A stretch of 64,000 nucleotides of DNA from Oscillospiraceae bacterium (GTDB lineage: Bacteria > Bacillota > Clostridia > Oscillospirales > Acutalibacteraceae). A model generated the notes under the pieces. That model saw only the letters and a list, made by a program, of their open reading frames with translations, did not search any database and was not told the DNA's origin. Positions within the stretch are counted from its first letter, which is position 1, and each line of letters starts with the position of its first letter. This document shows positions 41,387 through 51,947 of the stretch, in pieces. The stretch lies in contig CADBBH010000006.1 in NCBI GenBank assembly GCA_902792905.1, forward strand, positions 87,633 through 151,632, read 5' to 3'. The position numbers were made by a program, and so were the translations under genes.

Positions 41387-42043
41387 ATGGCATCAGTCAA
41401 AAAATATATTGCCGAATTTATCGGCACCTGTGTTCTCGTATTTGTTGCCTGCGGCACTGCCGCCGCAATCGGATGCGACGAACCCGCCAATTATCTTGCG
41501 GTCGCAATCGTATTCGGCCTCGTTATTGTAGCTATGGCATATTCAATCGGCAACGTTTCAGGCTGCCACATCAACCCCGCCGTTTCAATCGCGATGCTTG
41601 TCAGCGGCAAAATGGGTATTGCGGATTTCATCGGTTATGTTGTCGCTCAGTTCCTCGGCGGTATCGCCGGCGCAGCTCTTATGATTCCGTTCCTCGGCAA
41701 AGACTGCGGCTTCGGAGCAAACGCCCTCTTTGAGGAGAGCATCGGCAAATCCATCGGCATTGAGATTATCCTCACCTGCATCTTCGTTTTCGCCATTCTC
41801 GGCGTTACATCAAAGGTTGAGAATTCAAATGTCGCCGGTCTTGTAATCGGTCTCTCACTCACTCTCGTTCATATCCTCGGCATCCATTTCACCGGCACTT
41901 CCGTCAACCCCGCGCGTTCTTTCGGACCCGCTCTCTTCAGCGGCTCTCTCTCAACCGTCTGGGTCTTCATTGTCGCACCCCTTGTCGGCGGTGTCCTTGC
42001 CGCTCTTGTTTACAAATTCCTTGACGGCAAAAAAGCTGAATAA
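41387..42043 (+). CDS. Aquaporin (AqpZ-like MIP channel)
   Basis: A 218-residue membrane channel with six helices and both NPA boxes: SGCHINPAVSIAML and TSVNPARSFGPALF. The Arg after the second NPA and the short loops favour a water-selective AqpZ/AqpM type over glycerol facilitators, although conduction of other small solutes cannot be excluded. ATG 41387 with AAGGAG is the start; the longer frame reads back into the glucosidase. Co-transcribed with GH13 (13-bp gap). Confidence 0.92.
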   Translation: MASVKKYIAEFIGTCVLVFVACGTAAAIGCDEPANYLAVAIVFGLVIVAMAYSIGNVSGCHINPAVSIAMLVSGKMGIADFIGYVVAQFLGGIAGAALMIPFLGKDCGFGANALFEESIGKSIGIEIILTCIFVFAILGVTSKVENSNVAGLVIGLSLTLVHILGIHFTGTSVNPARSFGPALFSGSLSTVWVFIVAPLVGGVLAALVYKFLDGKKAE

Positions 42044-42052
42044 TTTTTTCAA

Positions 42053-42082
42053 TAATCCGTCGAATTTTTCGGCGGATTATTT
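42053..42082 (+). terminator. Possible terminator behind the aquaporin gene
   Basis: Stem AATCCG-T-CG/CG-G-CGGATT around AATTTTT; the following ATTTCGATATTTT is only moderately T-rich. Confidence 0.5.
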
Positions 42083-42106
42083 CGATATTTTAGGTAATAT
42101 TATTAT

Positions 42107-42135
42107 TTGACTTATCACTGATATATTGTTATTAT
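42107..42135 (+). promoter_or_regulatory. Promoter of the yhhN - hemolysin-III genes
   Basis: TTGACT, 17-nt spacer, TATTAT, followed by AAAGGAGCGG before the ATG at 42174. Confidence 0.6.
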
Positions 42136-42173
42136 ATTTATAAGTGAATTTATAACGGAAAGGAGCGGAAAAT

Positions 42174-42851
42174 ATGGAAATCAGAGTGATTCTCAGATAC
42201 GTATTTCTCGCTCTGCTTTTTGTTTTCAGCGCCGTGCATCTATATCACTCCTGGCTCGATGACAAAAAGAGAAGGAAATACACCAAGCCCTTCCTGCTGC
42301 TATTCATTATCGCATACTATATCGTCTCGGCGGATAAGCTCTCGGTATTGCTTATTCTGGCGCTCGCCACAAGCTGGCTCGGAGATGTCCTTCTGATTCC
42401 GGAGGGACACGGCTGGTTTACTGCCGGCGGCATCAGCTTTATGTTCACCCATATCCTCTTCATAATCGTCTATGCTTCGAAGATTGATTTCTCTTCGGTT
42501 TTGTGGGCTCTTGTCATTCCCGCGGCGGTTATTTATTACGGCATATCGGCGGTAATAATTTATAAACTCAGGCCGACCACTCCGAAGATTATGCTTATCC
42601 CAATGTATTTCTATCTTCTGAGCAATTCCACGATGAATGTCTTCTCGCTTATGCAGCTGACCTCGCTGAGGAGCGCGGGCGCGGCAGTCGCTTATGTCGG
42701 TGCTGTTCTGTTCTTCATTTCGGACTGCACGCTCTTCCTCGTCAGGTATCATAAGAACAAGGACCTGATTTTCAAGCGCCATTTCACTGTTATGCTCACC
42801 TATATCGTCGGCGAACTGCTCATAACGCAGGGCGTGCTGATGCTCGGGTAA
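42174..42851 (+). CDS. YhhN/TMEM86-family membrane protein (lysoplasmalogenase-like)
   Basis: A 225-residue polytopic protein with about eight helices. YhhN landmarks are KPFLLLFIIAYY, ATSWLGDVLLI with the conserved Asp, FTHILFIIVYA, YVGAVLFFISDCTL with a second Asp, and the late TYIVGELLITQG. The family includes lysoplasmalogenase, which cleaves the vinyl-ether bond of lysoplasmalogens; plasmalogens are common in anaerobic Clostridia. The assignment of that activity here is inference. Ten bp before the hemolysin-III gene. Confidence 0.85.
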   Translation: MEIRVILRYVFLALLFVFSAVHLYHSWLDDKKRRKYTKPFLLLFIIAYYIVSADKLSVLLILALATSWLGDVLLIPEGHGWFTAGGISFMFTHILFIIVYASKIDFSSVLWALVIPAAVIYYGISAVIIYKLRPTTPKIMLIPMYFYLLSNSTMNVFSLMQLTSLRSAGAAVAYVGAVLFFISDCTLFLVRYHKNKDLIFKRHFTVMLTYIVGELLITQGVLMLG

Positions 42852-42860
42852 GGAGAAAAT

Positions 42861-43544
42861 ATGTTTGACTTAAAGAATATTCCTCTTGCGAAATATTCAA
42901 GGAGCGAGGATATCGCAAACTGCGTAACCCACGCTCTCGGCATTCCGTTCTGCCTCATCGCGGCGTTTCTTCTGCTGCGTATGCAGATAGGCAGAGCGCC
43001 GGGCAGATTCATCTTTTCATCCGTCCTCTATGTTATCTCGATGCTACTCGTTTTCGCCGGCTCCGCCGTTTATCACGGCCTTAAGCCCTCAAGGTCAAAG
43101 CAGATAGCAAGAGTAATCGACCACAGCAATATTTATTTCATGATTGCGGGTATGGTTACTGCTTTTACCCTGCCGACTATTACCGATGAGAACAGGGCGA
43201 AATCAATAACGGTCGTCTGCGTAGTATGGGGACTCTCCCTTCTCGGCGTACTCTTTACTTTTATGGATTTCAAAAAATTCGCAAAGCCGCAGATATTCAT
43301 GTATATAATTATGGGCTGGCTCTGCGTGATAGGCCTCATCTCCGTTTTCAGAAGCGGGGAGGAGGGCAGGCGGTTCGTGACCTTCGTTATTCTCGGAGGC
43401 GTTTCAATCACTGTCGGCTCGGTTCTGTATTTTATAGGCAAGAAGCATAAGTATTTTCACGCGGTATTTCATACATTCGTTCTTTTGGGAACTATACTGA
43501 TTTTCATCGGCCTGTATTCCTATGACAGTTTTCTTCTCGCCTGA
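42861..43544 (+). CDS. Hemolysin III / PAQR-family membrane protein (TrhA-like)
   Basis: A 227-residue, seven-helix PAQR protein. Signature pieces are NCVTHALGIPF, GSAVYHGLKPS, ARVIDHSNIYFMIAG and KYFHAVFHTFVLLGT, giving the His/Asp/His zinc site of PAQR proteins (YHG, DHSN, FHAVFH). In Bacillus the homologue influences membrane homeostasis and fluidity. Co-transcribed with yhhN, another lipid-related membrane protein, which supports a role in membrane lipids. SD AAGGAG. Confidence 0.9.
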   Translation: MFDLKNIPLAKYSRSEDIANCVTHALGIPFCLIAAFLLLRMQIGRAPGRFIFSSVLYVISMLLVFAGSAVYHGLKPSRSKQIARVIDHSNIYFMIAGMVTAFTLPTITDENRAKSITVVCVVWGLSLLGVLFTFMDFKKFAKPQIFMYIIMGWLCVIGLISVFRSGEEGRRFVTFVILGGVSITVGSVLYFIGKKHKYFHAVFHTFVLLGTILIFIGLYSYDSFLLA

Positions 43545-43618
43545 TTTGTAATATCTTACAGAAAAACACTTAATAATGAATAATATACTGATAATTATGA
43601 TAAAATTACAAATATTTA

Positions 43619-43658
43619 TGCATAATTATTGACAAATATACAAGAAATTATGTATAAT
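43619..43658 (+). promoter_or_regulatory. argF-carAB promoter with ARG-box-like operator
   Basis: TTGACA at 43629-43634, 18-nt spacer, TATAAT at 43653-43658. TGCATAATTATTGA (43619-43632), close to the ARG-box form TGAAT-W4-ATTCA, overlaps the -35. A further palindrome TATTCAA-N6-TTGAATA lies at 43658-43677. This suggests ArgR/AhrC-type control, but the region is AT-rich, so chance matches are possible. Confidence 0.5.
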
Positions 43659-43697
43659 ATTCAAAATAAATTGAATAACTATACATCCGGAGGGAAT

Positions 43698-44684
43698 ATG
43701 GTATCACTTAAAAACAGGGATTTTCTCAAGCTCCTTGATTTCACTCCCGAAGAAATCACCTACCTGCTTGATCTTGCGGCGGAGCTTAAAGAGAAAAAGA
43801 AAAACGGCATTCCCCACAGAATGCACGAGGGAAAGAATGTTGCGCTGATTTTTGAAAAGACGAGCACCAGAACCAGATGCTCCTTTGAAGTGGCGGCGGC
43901 CGACCTCGGCATGCATCCGGTCTATCTCGATCCCAAGAGCTCGCAGATAGGCAAGAAGGAGAGCATACCCGACACGGCAAGGGTGCTCGGCAGAATGTTT
44001 GACGGAATAGAATACCGCGGCTTCGGTCAGGCGATAGTCGAGGAGATAGCAAAGTATGCCGATGTTCCGGTCTGGAACGGTCTTACCAACGAATTCCATC
44101 CCACACAGATTCTCGCCGATTTTCTGACTATAAGAGAGCATTTCGGTTATCTCAAGGGAATCAAGCTCGTTTATATGGGCGACGCAAGATACAATATGGG
44201 CAATTCGCTTATGGTCGGCTGCGCAAAGATGGGCATGAATTTCACCGCCTGCGCTCCCGTTGAGTATTTCCCCGAAACCCGGCTTGTTGACGAATGCAAG
44301 AAGATTGCGGCCGGAAGCGGCGCTTCGGTCAATTTCATAACCGATCCCTATGAGGCGGTCAGAGACGCCGATATAATCTATACGGATGTCTGGGTTTCTA
44401 TGGGTGAGCCCGAGGAAGTCTGGAAGGACAGAATCGAAGCCCTCAAGCCCTATCAGGTCAACGCCGCGCTTATGCAGGCGGCGGGTGAGAAGGCAAAGTT
44501 CATGCACTGCCTTCCCGCTTATCACGATCTCAAGACAGAGGTCGGCAGGGAAATTTATGAAAAATTCTGCCTCGACGGTCTCGAGGTTACCGACGAAGTA
44601 TTTGAGAGCGAACGCTCGATAGTATTCGACGAAGCCGAAAACCGTATGCACACAATCAAGGCGGTTATGGCGGCTACTTTATAA
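43698..44684 (+). CDS. argF: Ornithine carbamoyltransferase
   Basis: A 328-residue OTCase: carbamoyl-phosphate loop [41 protein letters not shown] and the ornithine-binding [10 protein letters not shown]. It makes citrulline from ornithine and carbamoyl phosphate. Start ATG 43698 has CCGGAGGG upstream; the frame's earlier ATG overlaps the promoter. First gene of an operon with carA and carB, which supply its carbamoyl phosphate. Confidence 0.95.
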   Translation: MVSLKNRDFLKLLDFTPEEITYLLDLAAELKEKKKNGIPHRMHEGKNVALIFEKTSTRTRCSFEVAAADLGMHPVYLDPKSSQIGKKESIPDTARVLGRMFDGIEYRGFGQAIVEEIAKYADVPVWNGLTNEFHPTQILADFLTIREHFGYLKGIKLVYMGDARYNMGNSLMVGCAKMGMNFTACAPVEYFPETRLVDECKKIAAGSGASVNFITDPYEAVRDADIIYTDVWVSMGEPEEVWKDRIEALKPYQVNAALMQAAGEKAKFMHCLPAYHDLKTEVGREIYEKFCLDGLEVTDEVFESERSIVFDEAENRMHTIKAVMAATL

Positions 44685-44722
44685 GTAAATTCAGGGGCTT
44701 TCCCCTTAAATAAGGAGATAAT

Positions 44723-45793
44723 ATGAGCAAAGCGTATTTGGTACTCAGCAACGGTGATGTCTTTGAGGGCGAGGCAATAGGCGCTTTCCACGACACCATC
44801 GGAGAACTCGTTTTCACAACGGGTATGGTAGGCTATCTTGAGACACTTACGGATCCGAGCTACGCGGGGCAGATAGTTGTGCAGACTTTCCCGATGATAG
44901 GCAACTACGGAGTCATTGAGGAGGATTTTGAAGGAAAGACGGCGGTCAAAGGCTACGTCGTCAGCGAAATCTGCGAGCATCCTTCAAATTTCAGAAGCCA
45001 GTATGAGCTCAATAAATTCCTCGTTGACAACAACATCTGCGGTATCAGCGGAGTTGACACGCGTCAGATTACCAGGACCATCCGCGAGCAGGGTGTTATG
45101 AATGCCGCGATCTGCAGCAAGGTTCCCGAAGATTTATCCGAAATCAAAGCGTTTGCCGTGAAGGATGTTGTAAAAGAGGTCAGCCAGAAGGAGACCACTT
45201 TCCACACCGACAGCAATGAAAAGAAGTTCACGGTCGTGCTTGTCGACTACGGCGAGAAGAAAGGCATCGTCAGAAGCCTCAACGCGAGGGGCTGCGATGT
45301 CGTTACCGTTCCCTGGGACACATCCGCTGAGGATATCCTCGCTCATAATCCCGACGGAATCATGCTTTCAAACGGCCCCGGCGACCCTGCGGATAATGAA
45401 TACTGCATTGCCCAGATAGGCAAGCTCATCGGTAAGAAGCCGATATTCGGAATCTGCCTCGGCCATCAGCTGACCGCTCTTGCAATGGGCGGCAAAACCG
45501 TAAAACTCAAATACGGACACAGAGGCGCAAATCAGCCCGTTACAGACCTCAGGGGCAACAGAACTTATATCACAACTCAGAATCACGGCTACGCGGTTGT
45601 CGCCGACAGTCTCATCGGCACCGCGAATCAGACATATATCAATGCCAATGACGGCAGCTGCGAGGGTCTCGATTATCCCGGCCTCATGTGCTTCACGGTT
45701 CAGTTCCATCCCGAAGCCTGCGCAGGCCCGAGAGATACAGAAGGATTGTTTGACAGATTTTTAAGAATGATGGGTGGTGAGAGGAATGCCTAA
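44723..45793 (+). CDS. carA: Carbamoyl-phosphate synthase small (glutaminase) subunit
   Basis: A 356-residue CarA. N-terminal domain opens AYLVLSNGDVFEGEAIG; the C-terminal class I amidotransferase has the nucleophile Cys in GICLGHQLTALAMGG and the His/Glu pair in VQFHPEACAGPRDTE. It supplies ammonia from glutamine to CarB. It overlaps the carB start by 8 bp. Slightly short but complete. Confidence 0.96.
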   Translation: MSKAYLVLSNGDVFEGEAIGAFHDTIGELVFTTGMVGYLETLTDPSYAGQIVVQTFPMIGNYGVIEEDFEGKTAVKGYVVSEICEHPSNFRSQYELNKFLVDNNICGISGVDTRQITRTIREQGVMNAAICSKVPEDLSEIKAFAVKDVVKEVSQKETTFHTDSNEKKFTVVLVDYGEKKGIVRSLNARGCDVVTVPWDTSAEDILAHNPDGIMLSNGPGDPADNEYCIAQIGKLIGKKPIFGICLGHQLTALAMGGKTVKLKYGHRGANQPVTDLRGNRTYITTQNHGYAVVADSLIGTANQTYINANDGSCEGLDYPGLMCFTVQFHPEACAGPRDTEGLFDRFLRMMGGERNA

Positions 45794-48700
45794 GGATAAG
45801 AACATACATAAGGTGCTCGTTATCGGCTCAGGTCCGATAGTAATCGGCCAGGCTGCCGAATTCGACTATGCAGGCGCTCAGGCCTGCCGCGTTCTTCGCG
45901 AAGAGGGCATAAACGTTGTGCTCGTAAACTCCAACCCCGCAACCATTATGACCGATAAGCATCTCGCGGATGAGATTTATCTTGAGCCGCTGAATGCCAA
46001 GACGGTCCGCAGAATTATCGCGAAGGAGCGCCCCGACGGCCTCATCGCGGGTCTCGGCGGTCAGACCGGTCTTACCATAGCGATGCAGCTCACCAGAGAC
46101 GGCACTCTGCAGAAATACGGCGTGCGTCTGCTCGGCACGGGTATTGACGCCATAGACAAAGCCGAGGACAGAGAGCTCTTCCGTGAGACGATGCAGGAAA
46201 TCGGCCAGCCCGTCGTTCCTTCGGAAACCTGTAACGATGTTGAGAACGCTCTGCGTATAGCGAAAGAAATCGGCTATCCCGTTATAGTCCGTCCCGCGTT
46301 CACTCTCGGCGGCACAGGCGGCGGTATTGCAGATACGGAAGAAGAGCTTAAAATCATAGCGCGCACCGGTCTCGATATGTCCCCGATTACCCAGATTCTC
46401 GTTGAGAAATGCATCTCCGGCTGGAAGGAAATCGAGTTTGAGACCATGCGAGATGCCGCTGGCAATGCAATCGCTGTCTGCTCAATGGAGAACTTCGACC
46501 CCGTAGGTATTCATACGGGCGACTCAATCGTTGCCGCTCCCGCGCTCACTCTCGCGGATAAAGAATACCAGATGCTCCGCACGGCGTCTCTCGATATAGT
46601 ATCGTCAATCGGAATCATCGGCGGCTGCAACTGTCAGTTCGCTCTCAATCCCGACAGCTTCGAATACGCCGTAATCGAGGTCAACCCCAGAGTTTCGCGT
46701 TCTTCGGCTCTCGCTTCAAAGGCGACCGGTTACCCGATTGCTAAGATGACCACACGCCTTGCTCTCGGCTATAATCTTGATGAAATCAAGAATGATATCA
46801 CGGGAAAGACCTGCGCCTGCTTCGAGCCGACTATCGACTATATCGTAGTCAAATTCCCGAAGTGGCCGTTTGATAAATTCGCGGGCTCTTCAAGAAAACT
46901 CGGAACCCAGATGAAGGCGACCGGCGAAGTCATGGCTATCGGCAGATGCTTCGAAGCCGCTATTATGAAGGCGGTCAGAGGCGCAGAAATCTCCCTTGAT
47001 ACGCTCAATGCAGAGCCGCTTACCGACGAGCCGCTTGAGGTCCGCCTTGCGAAGCAGGATGACCGCAGGGTCTTCACTGTATTCGAAGCGCTAAAGAAGG
47101 GTATGACCCCCGAGCAGATTAACGAAATTACTAAGATAGATAAATTGTTCATCTACAAGCTCAAGAATCTCGTTGACTTTGAGGCGAAGATTGCGAACGG
47201 TCTCGGAGAAGGCGACTATGAGCAGGCGAAGCGTTACGGTTATACCGACGCCGCCATCAAACGTATCAGCGGAGCGAAAGAGCTGCCCGCGAGCGAATTC
47301 AGCTATAAGATGGTTGATACCTGCGCCGCTGAATTCGATGCCGAAACACCGTATTTCTATTCCGTTGCCGACGGCTTCTGCGAGGCGCGCTCCTTCCCGA
47401 GAAGCGGCAAGCCCGTAGTTATGGTTCTCGGTTCCGGACCCATCAGAATCGGTCAGGGTATCGAATTCGACTACAGCTCGGTTCACTGCGTATGGACTCT
47501 TCGCGAAATGGGCTATGAGGTTGTCATCGTCAATAACAACCCCGAAACGGTTTCCACCGACTATGATACGGCCGACCGTCTTTATTTCGAACCCCTTTCA
47601 CCCGAAGACGTTATGAATATAATCAAGGTTGAGAAGCCCATCGGCGTCGTTGTCGCCTTCGGCGGACAGACAGCTATCAAGCTCACTCAGTTCCTTGATG
47701 AAAACGGAATAAGAATTCTCGGCACTTCCGCCGAAAGTATCGATATAGCCGAAGACAGAGCCAAATTCGACGCTCTGCTTGAGCAGTTCGGAATCCGCAG
47801 GCCCAAGGGAATGGGCGTCAACACCCTTCAGGAGGCGTTTGACGCGGCGGAGAGTCTCGGCTATCCCGTTCTCCTCAGACCTTCCTACGTTATCGGCGGG
47901 CAGAATATGACCATTTCCTATGATAACGAGCAGACTGAAGCGTATATGAACAGAATCCTTGCGGGCGGAATCGATAACCCCGTATTGATTGATAAATATA
48001 TGCCCGGCATCGAGCTTGAGGTTGACGTTATCTCCGACGGCGAGGATGTCCTCATCCCCGGTATTATGGAGCATATCGAGCGCGCCGGCATTCACAGCGG
48101 CGACTCCATTGCCGTCTATCCTCCTTATAATCTCAATGATTACTTCCTCGAGAAAATCTGCGACTGCTCCGAGAAGCTCGCGCTCGCGCTCGGCACTCAG
48201 GGCCTCGTAAATATCCAGTATCTTATCTATGACAACGAGCTCTATGTTATCGAAGTCAATCCCAGAGCGTCGAGAACCGTTCCCTATATCAGCAAGGTAA
48301 CGAACGTTCCGATGGTTGACCTCGCGTCAAAGGTTATGCTCGGCGCTAAGCTTTCAAAGCTCGGCTACGGCACCGGCCTTTACAGAACTCCGCCCTACTA
48401 CGCTGTCAAGGTTCCCGTTTTCTCATTTGATAAGCTGCTTGACGCTAACTCGATTCTCGGCCCCGAGATGAAATCGACCGGCGAAGTTCTCGGTATAGGC
48501 AAGACCACCGCGGAAGCTCTCTTCAAAGGCCTTACAGCGGCAGGCTTCTCGGTTCCCTCACGCACCGAATTCAATCCCGCAGTCCTTATCAGTGTTGAGG
48601 ATAACGATTATCAGGAGGCAGTTTCGCTCGCGAAGCGCTTCTATGATATGCATATAAGAATGGTTGCCACCACGGGCACCGCCAAGGCGATTGCCGACTC

Positions 48701-49766
48701 GGGTATTCCCGTTACTTCCGTTGAGGCGAGCGAGCTCTTCAATGTCATTGAGAGCGGCGAAATCAACTATATCATCTATACCGGCGCCGTTCAGGATGAG
48801 ACAATAGGGGATTACACGATTCTCCACCGCCGCGCAATGCAGCTTGAGATTCCGTGCCTCACTTCGCTCGATACGGCGAACGCGCTTGCCGATATCATCG
48901 AGAGCGGCTATACTCCCGTGAACACCGAGCTTGTCGATATCAATAATATGCGTCCCTGGAAGCGTATGATTCCGTTTACCAAGATGCATTCCTGCGGAAA
49001 TGATTATATATTCATTGAGAATTTCGACGGCAATATTACCTGCCCCGAATCCCTCTGCGTCAATCTCTGCAAGCAGCATTATTCTGTCGGCAGCGACGGT
49101 CTCGTTCTGCTTGAAAAATCAAGCAAAGCCGATGTTAAGATGCGCACCTTCAATAAGGACGGCTCCGAGGGCAAGCTCGCGGGCAACAACCTCAGATGCG
49201 TTGCGAAATATCTCTATGACAGCGGCTACATCCGCAGCGAGAATATGAGCGTTGAGATGCCGAGCGGCGTCTATCGCGTAAAGGTCTATCTCAGAGACGG
49301 CAAGGTCAGCGCGGCTATGGTTGAAATGGGCAAGGCCGTAATAACCGAGAGAGACAAGAAGGTTATTGTTGACGGTAAAGAATACACCGGCACCTGCATC
49401 GATGTCGGCAACCCGCATTATGTGACAATCTGCGATGAGACCGAAGGCCTCGACCTCGCCGCAATCGGCCCGAAATTCGAGTATAACGAAGCATTCGAGC
49501 ACAGAGTCAATACCGAATTCGTAAGGATAGTCAACAAGAACTGCATCCGCGCCAGAGTATGGGAGCGCGGAAACGGCGCGACTCTCGCCTGCGGCACAGG
49601 CGCCTGCGCGGCCGTGGTTGCGGCCTGCGAGCTCGGTTACTGCGACAAGGGCAAGGATATTACCGTCAAGCTTACCGGCGGCGAAGTTATTGTCAACTAT
49701 ACAGATGAACGCATCACGCTGACCGGCAACGCAGTGATAGCATATAAAGGCGAATTTGAATATTGA
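45786..49766 (+). CDS. carB: Carbamoyl-phosphate synthase large subunit fused to a DapF-like epimerase domain
   Basis: A 1326-residue protein in one continuous frame. Residues 1-1055 are a full CarB: two ATP-grasp halves opening [20 protein letters not shown] and [20 protein letters not shown], then an MGS-like allosteric domain. Residues 1061-1326 are a diaminopimelate epimerase domain: [11 protein letters not shown] (1067-), [26 protein letters not shown] and [17 protein letters not shown]. The second catalytic Cys is kept (C1269), but the first, normally in CGNG after DGSE, is Ala1132 (LAGNNLRC); a Cys appears instead at 1070. No internal ribosome site precedes 1061. The domain could make meso-DAP, epimerise another amino acid, or be a non-catalytic relic. 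Confidence 0.95.
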   Translation: MPKDKNIHKVLVIGSGPIVIGQAAEFDYAGAQACRVLREEGINVVLVNSNPATIMTDKHLADEIYLEPLNAKTVRRIIAKERPDGLIAGLGGQTGLTIAMQLTRDGTLQKYGVRLLGTGIDAIDKAEDRELFRETMQEIGQPVVPSETCNDVENALRIAKEIGYPVIVRPAFTLGGTGGGIADTEEELKIIARTGLDMSPITQILVEKCISGWKEIEFETMRDAAGNAIAVCSMENFDPVGIHTGDSIVAAPALTLADKEYQMLRTASLDIVSSIGIIGGCNCQFALNPDSFEYAVIEVNPRVSRSSALASKATGYPIAKMTTRLALGYNLDEIKNDITGKTCACFEPTIDYIVVKFPKWPFDKFAGSSRKLGTQMKATGEVMAIGRCFEAAIMKAVRGAEISLDTLNAEPLTDEPLEVRLAKQDDRRVFTVFEALKKGMTPEQINEITKIDKLFIYKLKNLVDFEAKIANGLGEGDYEQAKRYGYTDAAIKRISGAKELPASEFSYKMVDTCAAEFDAETPYFYSVADGFCEARSFPRSGKPVVMVLGSGPIRIGQGIEFDYSSVHCVWTLREMGYEVVIVNNNPETVSTDYDTADRLYFEPLSPEDVMNIIKVEKPIGVVVAFGGQTAIKLTQFLDENGIRILGTSAESIDIAEDRAKFDALLEQFGIRRPKGMGVNTLQEAFDAAESLGYPVLLRPSYVIGGQNMTISYDNEQTEAYMNRILAGGIDNPVLIDKYMPGIELEVDVISDGEDVLIPGIMEHIERAGIHSGDSIAVYPPYNLNDYFLEKICDCSEKLALALGTQGLVNIQYLIYDNELYVIEVNPRASRTVPYISKVTNVPMVDLASKVMLGAKLSKLGYGTGLYRTPPYYAVKVPVFSFDKLLDANSILGPEMKSTGEVLGIGKTTAEALFKGLTAAGFSVPSRTEFNPAVLISVEDNDYQEAVSLAKRFYDMHIRMVATTGTAKAIADSGIPVTSVEASELFNVIESGEINYIIYTGAVQDETIGDYTILHRRAMQLEIPCLTSLDTANALADIIESGYTPVNTELVDINNMRPWKRMIPFTKMHSCGNDYIFIENFDGNITCPESLCVNLCKQHYSVGSDGLVLLEKSSKADVKMRTFNKDGSEGKLAGNNLRCVAKYLYDSGYIRSENMSVEMPSGVYRVKVYLRDGKVSAAMVEMGKAVITERDKKVIVDGKEYTGTCIDVGNPHYVTICDETEGLDLAAIGPKFEYNEAFEHRVNTEFVRIVNKNCIRARVWERGNGATLACGTGACAAVVAACELGYCDKGKDITVKLTGGEVIVNYTDERITLTGNAVIAYKGEFEY

Positions 49767-49788
49767 TATATCAAGGGAGGATTTTATA

Positions 49789-50499
49789 ATGGAAAAACTC
49801 AATCAGGTTTATGAAGGCAAGGCGAAGAAAGTCTTTGCCACAGACGATCCCGAGCTCTTTATAGTTTCTTATAAAGATGATGCCACCGCCTTCAACGGCC
49901 TAAAAAAAGGCACCATCTCCGGCAAGGGCGTAGTCAACAACAAGATGTCCAACTATCTTATGCAGATTCTTGAGAAGAACGGCGTTCCGACTCATTTCGT
50001 TGAGGAGCTCAGCGACCGCGAAACGCTCGTAAAGAAGGTTTCGATTGTTCCTCTTGAGGTTATAATCAGAAATGTTTCCGCCGGCTCATTTGCGAAGAAT
50101 TACGGCGTTGAGGAGGGCATCACCTTCCCCGAGCCGACCATCGAATTCTCATATAAGAACGACGATCTCGGCGATCCTCTCATCAACAGCTATCACGCTT
50201 TCGCTCTCGGACTTGCGACCAAAGAGGAAATCAATACCATCAAGACAATGGCGTTCAAGGTCAACGAAGTCCTCAAGGAGTATTTCAAGAATCTCGGCGT
50301 AAAGCTCATCGACTTCAAGCTTGAATTCGGCAGACTTTCAGACGGCAGCATCGTTCTCGCCGATGAGATTTCTCCCGATACCTGCCGTTTCTGGGATATC
50401 AACACCAACGAGAAACTCGATAAGGACCGCTTCCGCAGAGATCTCGGCGGCGTCGAAGATGCCTACAACGAAATGATGAAGAGAGTTTTCGGCGAATAA
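49789..50499 (+). CDS. purC: SAICAR synthetase
   Basis: A 236-residue PurC: opening [20 protein letters not shown], then [29 protein letters not shown] and [20 protein letters not shown] with [11 protein letters not shown]. It joins CAIR and aspartate in purine synthesis. ATG 49789 follows AAGGGAGG; only 22 bp separate it from the carB-dapF stop, so it is probably in the arg/car operon and ends it at the 50521 terminator. Confidence 0.97.
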   Translation: MEKLNQVYEGKAKKVFATDDPELFIVSYKDDATAFNGLKKGTISGKGVVNNKMSNYLMQILEKNGVPTHFVEELSDRETLVKKVSIVPLEVIIRNVSAGSFAKNYGVEEGITFPEPTIEFSYKNDDLGDPLINSYHAFALGLATKEEINTIKTMAFKVNEVLKEYFKNLGVKLIDFKLEFGRLSDGSIVLADEISPDTCRFWDINTNEKLDKDRFRRDLGGVEDAYNEMMKRVFGE

Positions 50500-50520
50500 T
50501 CCGAAACAGGATATAATTGA

Positions 50521-50560
50521 AGCCCGGAGGGAATTCCTCCGGGCTCTTTATTTATATTTT
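50521..50560 (+). terminator. Intrinsic terminator behind purC
   Basis: Stem AGCCCGGAGG/CTCCGGGCT with loop GAATTC, then CTTTATTTATATTTT. It lies between convergent genes. Confidence 0.8.
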
Positions 50561-51912
50561 CAGATGTATCTGAAGCACAGCATCGTCATATCGTCAAACT
50601 GGTCGCTTCCGCCGACAAATTCATCAACCGATTTTCTGACAGCGTCAATAATTTCATCCGCCGGTGTTTCTGCCGGAAGGGAAGATATAAGTTCAAGCAG
50701 TCTCTCTTCGCCGTAGAGCTCTTTCGCGGCGGTCTGCGCTTCGGTAATGCCGTCGGTATAAAGGAAGACCGAATCGCCTTTATTGAGCTTCGCTGTATGC
50801 TCCTTGTATTTTACTCCGCTCATTCCCGCAAGTACCAGACCGTTTCTTATTTTCATATATTCCGTACCTTCGGGACTCTTGTGAACCGCCGGATTGTGTC
50901 CCGCGCTGACAAAGGTGAGCTCACCGCTGTTGAGGTCGAGAATGCCGACCCAGATAGTGACGAACATCTCCGCTTCGTTTCTCGCGCAGATTGCGTTGTT
51001 TGCCGCCTCCACTGCGCCCGCGAGGCTCGGGATATCCCTTATGCAGTTCTGAAGTATGATTTTCGCGCTCGCCATGAAGATTGCGGCGGGGACGCCTTTG
51101 CCCGAAACATCGCCGATAACGAACGCCAGCCTGTTTGAGTCAACGAAAAATACATCGTAAAAATCTCCGCCGACCTCTTTGGCCGCGTCCATCGACGCGC
51201 TCACATCAAGCTCTTCTCTGCCCGGGTAATCCTTATTTATTGTCGGCAGGAGAGAATGCTGAATGACGCTTGAAATTTCAAGCTCCGACTGCAGCCTGCT
51301 TCTCTCGATTGAGAGATTGCGCTGCTTTTCCATATAGCTTATCATACTCGCGAGCGCCGCGAAGCCTGCGGCGTTGACAAGGATGAAGGGAATCGCAATC
51401 TGCCTGACTATGCTCCAGGCGGTTTCAAAAGGCTTTACCATAATGAGGACTATTCCGAGATGGGATGCCTCCATAATCATTCCCGTAACAAATGCCCATT
51501 GCGGCCTTTTTATAGCTTCGTGTTTCATCGATGAAACAATGCCGCAGGCAAGGCCTATGAAGCAGGTGGCGACGACGCAGGCCTGCGCTGTCAGTCCGCC
51601 CATCGTCAGGCGGTGAAGTCCGGCCGTGAGTCCGGCGATGATACCGCCTATCGGTCCGCCTATGAATCCGGCAAGCATGGGTCCCATATCGCGCACGGAG
51701 ATAACCGCCCCGCGCAGTTCAACTCCCGAGATGTTGCCGTAAATGCCGAATAATCCGCCGAGAACACCGGCGATAACCGAGTATTTCCAGCTTCGCTTTT
51801 CGTCGAGGAATTTCGAGAGCAGGTCTGTGCTGCCGACAAACGCGGCTATTACAAGTATAACGGCGAGTGTGCCGAAAAGTTTTGAAAAGAATAAGGAAGT
51901 TCCGCCAAACAT
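50560..51912 (-). CDS. LytS-like 5TM sensor with SpoIIE-type PP2C phosphatase
   Basis: A 450-residue membrane protein. Residues about 5-195 are the 5TM-5TMR_LYT module with ISVRDMGPMLAGFIGGPIGG and MGGLTAQACVVAT. A short coiled coil (RNLSIERSRLQSELEIS) leads to a SpoIIE/RsbU-type phosphatase: GGDFYDVFF, GDVSGKGVPAAIFM, FVSAGHNP, YTDGITEAQ and DDMTMLCF carry the metal-binding Asp residues. Such phosphatases usually dephosphorylate an anti-anti-sigma factor; no such partner is encoded nearby. The LytS-type sensor may respond to wall or membrane signals. Stand-alone gene, minus strand. Confidence 0.9.
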   Translation of the reverse strand: MFGGTSLFFSKLFGTLAVILVIAAFVGSTDLLSKFLDEKRSWKYSVIAGVLGGLFGIYGNISGVELRGAVISVRDMGPMLAGFIGGPIGGIIAGLTAGLHRLTMGGLTAQACVVATCFIGLACGIVSSMKHEAIKRPQWAFVTGMIMEASHLGIVLIMVKPFETAWSIVRQIAIPFILVNAAGFAALASMISYMEKQRNLSIERSRLQSELEISSVIQHSLLPTINKDYPGREELDVSASMDAAKEVGGDFYDVFFVDSNRLAFVIGDVSGKGVPAAIFMASAKIILQNCIRDIPSLAGAVEAANNAICARNEAEMFVTIWVGILDLNSGELTFVSAGHNPAVHKSPEGTEYMKIRNGLVLAGMSGVKYKEHTAKLNKGDSVFLYTDGITEAQTAAKELYGEERLLELISSLPAETPADEIIDAVRKSVDEFVGGSDQFDDMTMLCFRYI

Positions 51913-51947
51913 CAGTTTACCTCTTTCTCCTTCCGGTTAACGGCTTT

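Noticed and set aside
48900-49000. Possible frameshift or stop between carB and dapF
   Set aside because: I read the frame through the junction codon by codon and it is continuous, with no SD before the DapF part, so it was kept as a true fusion.
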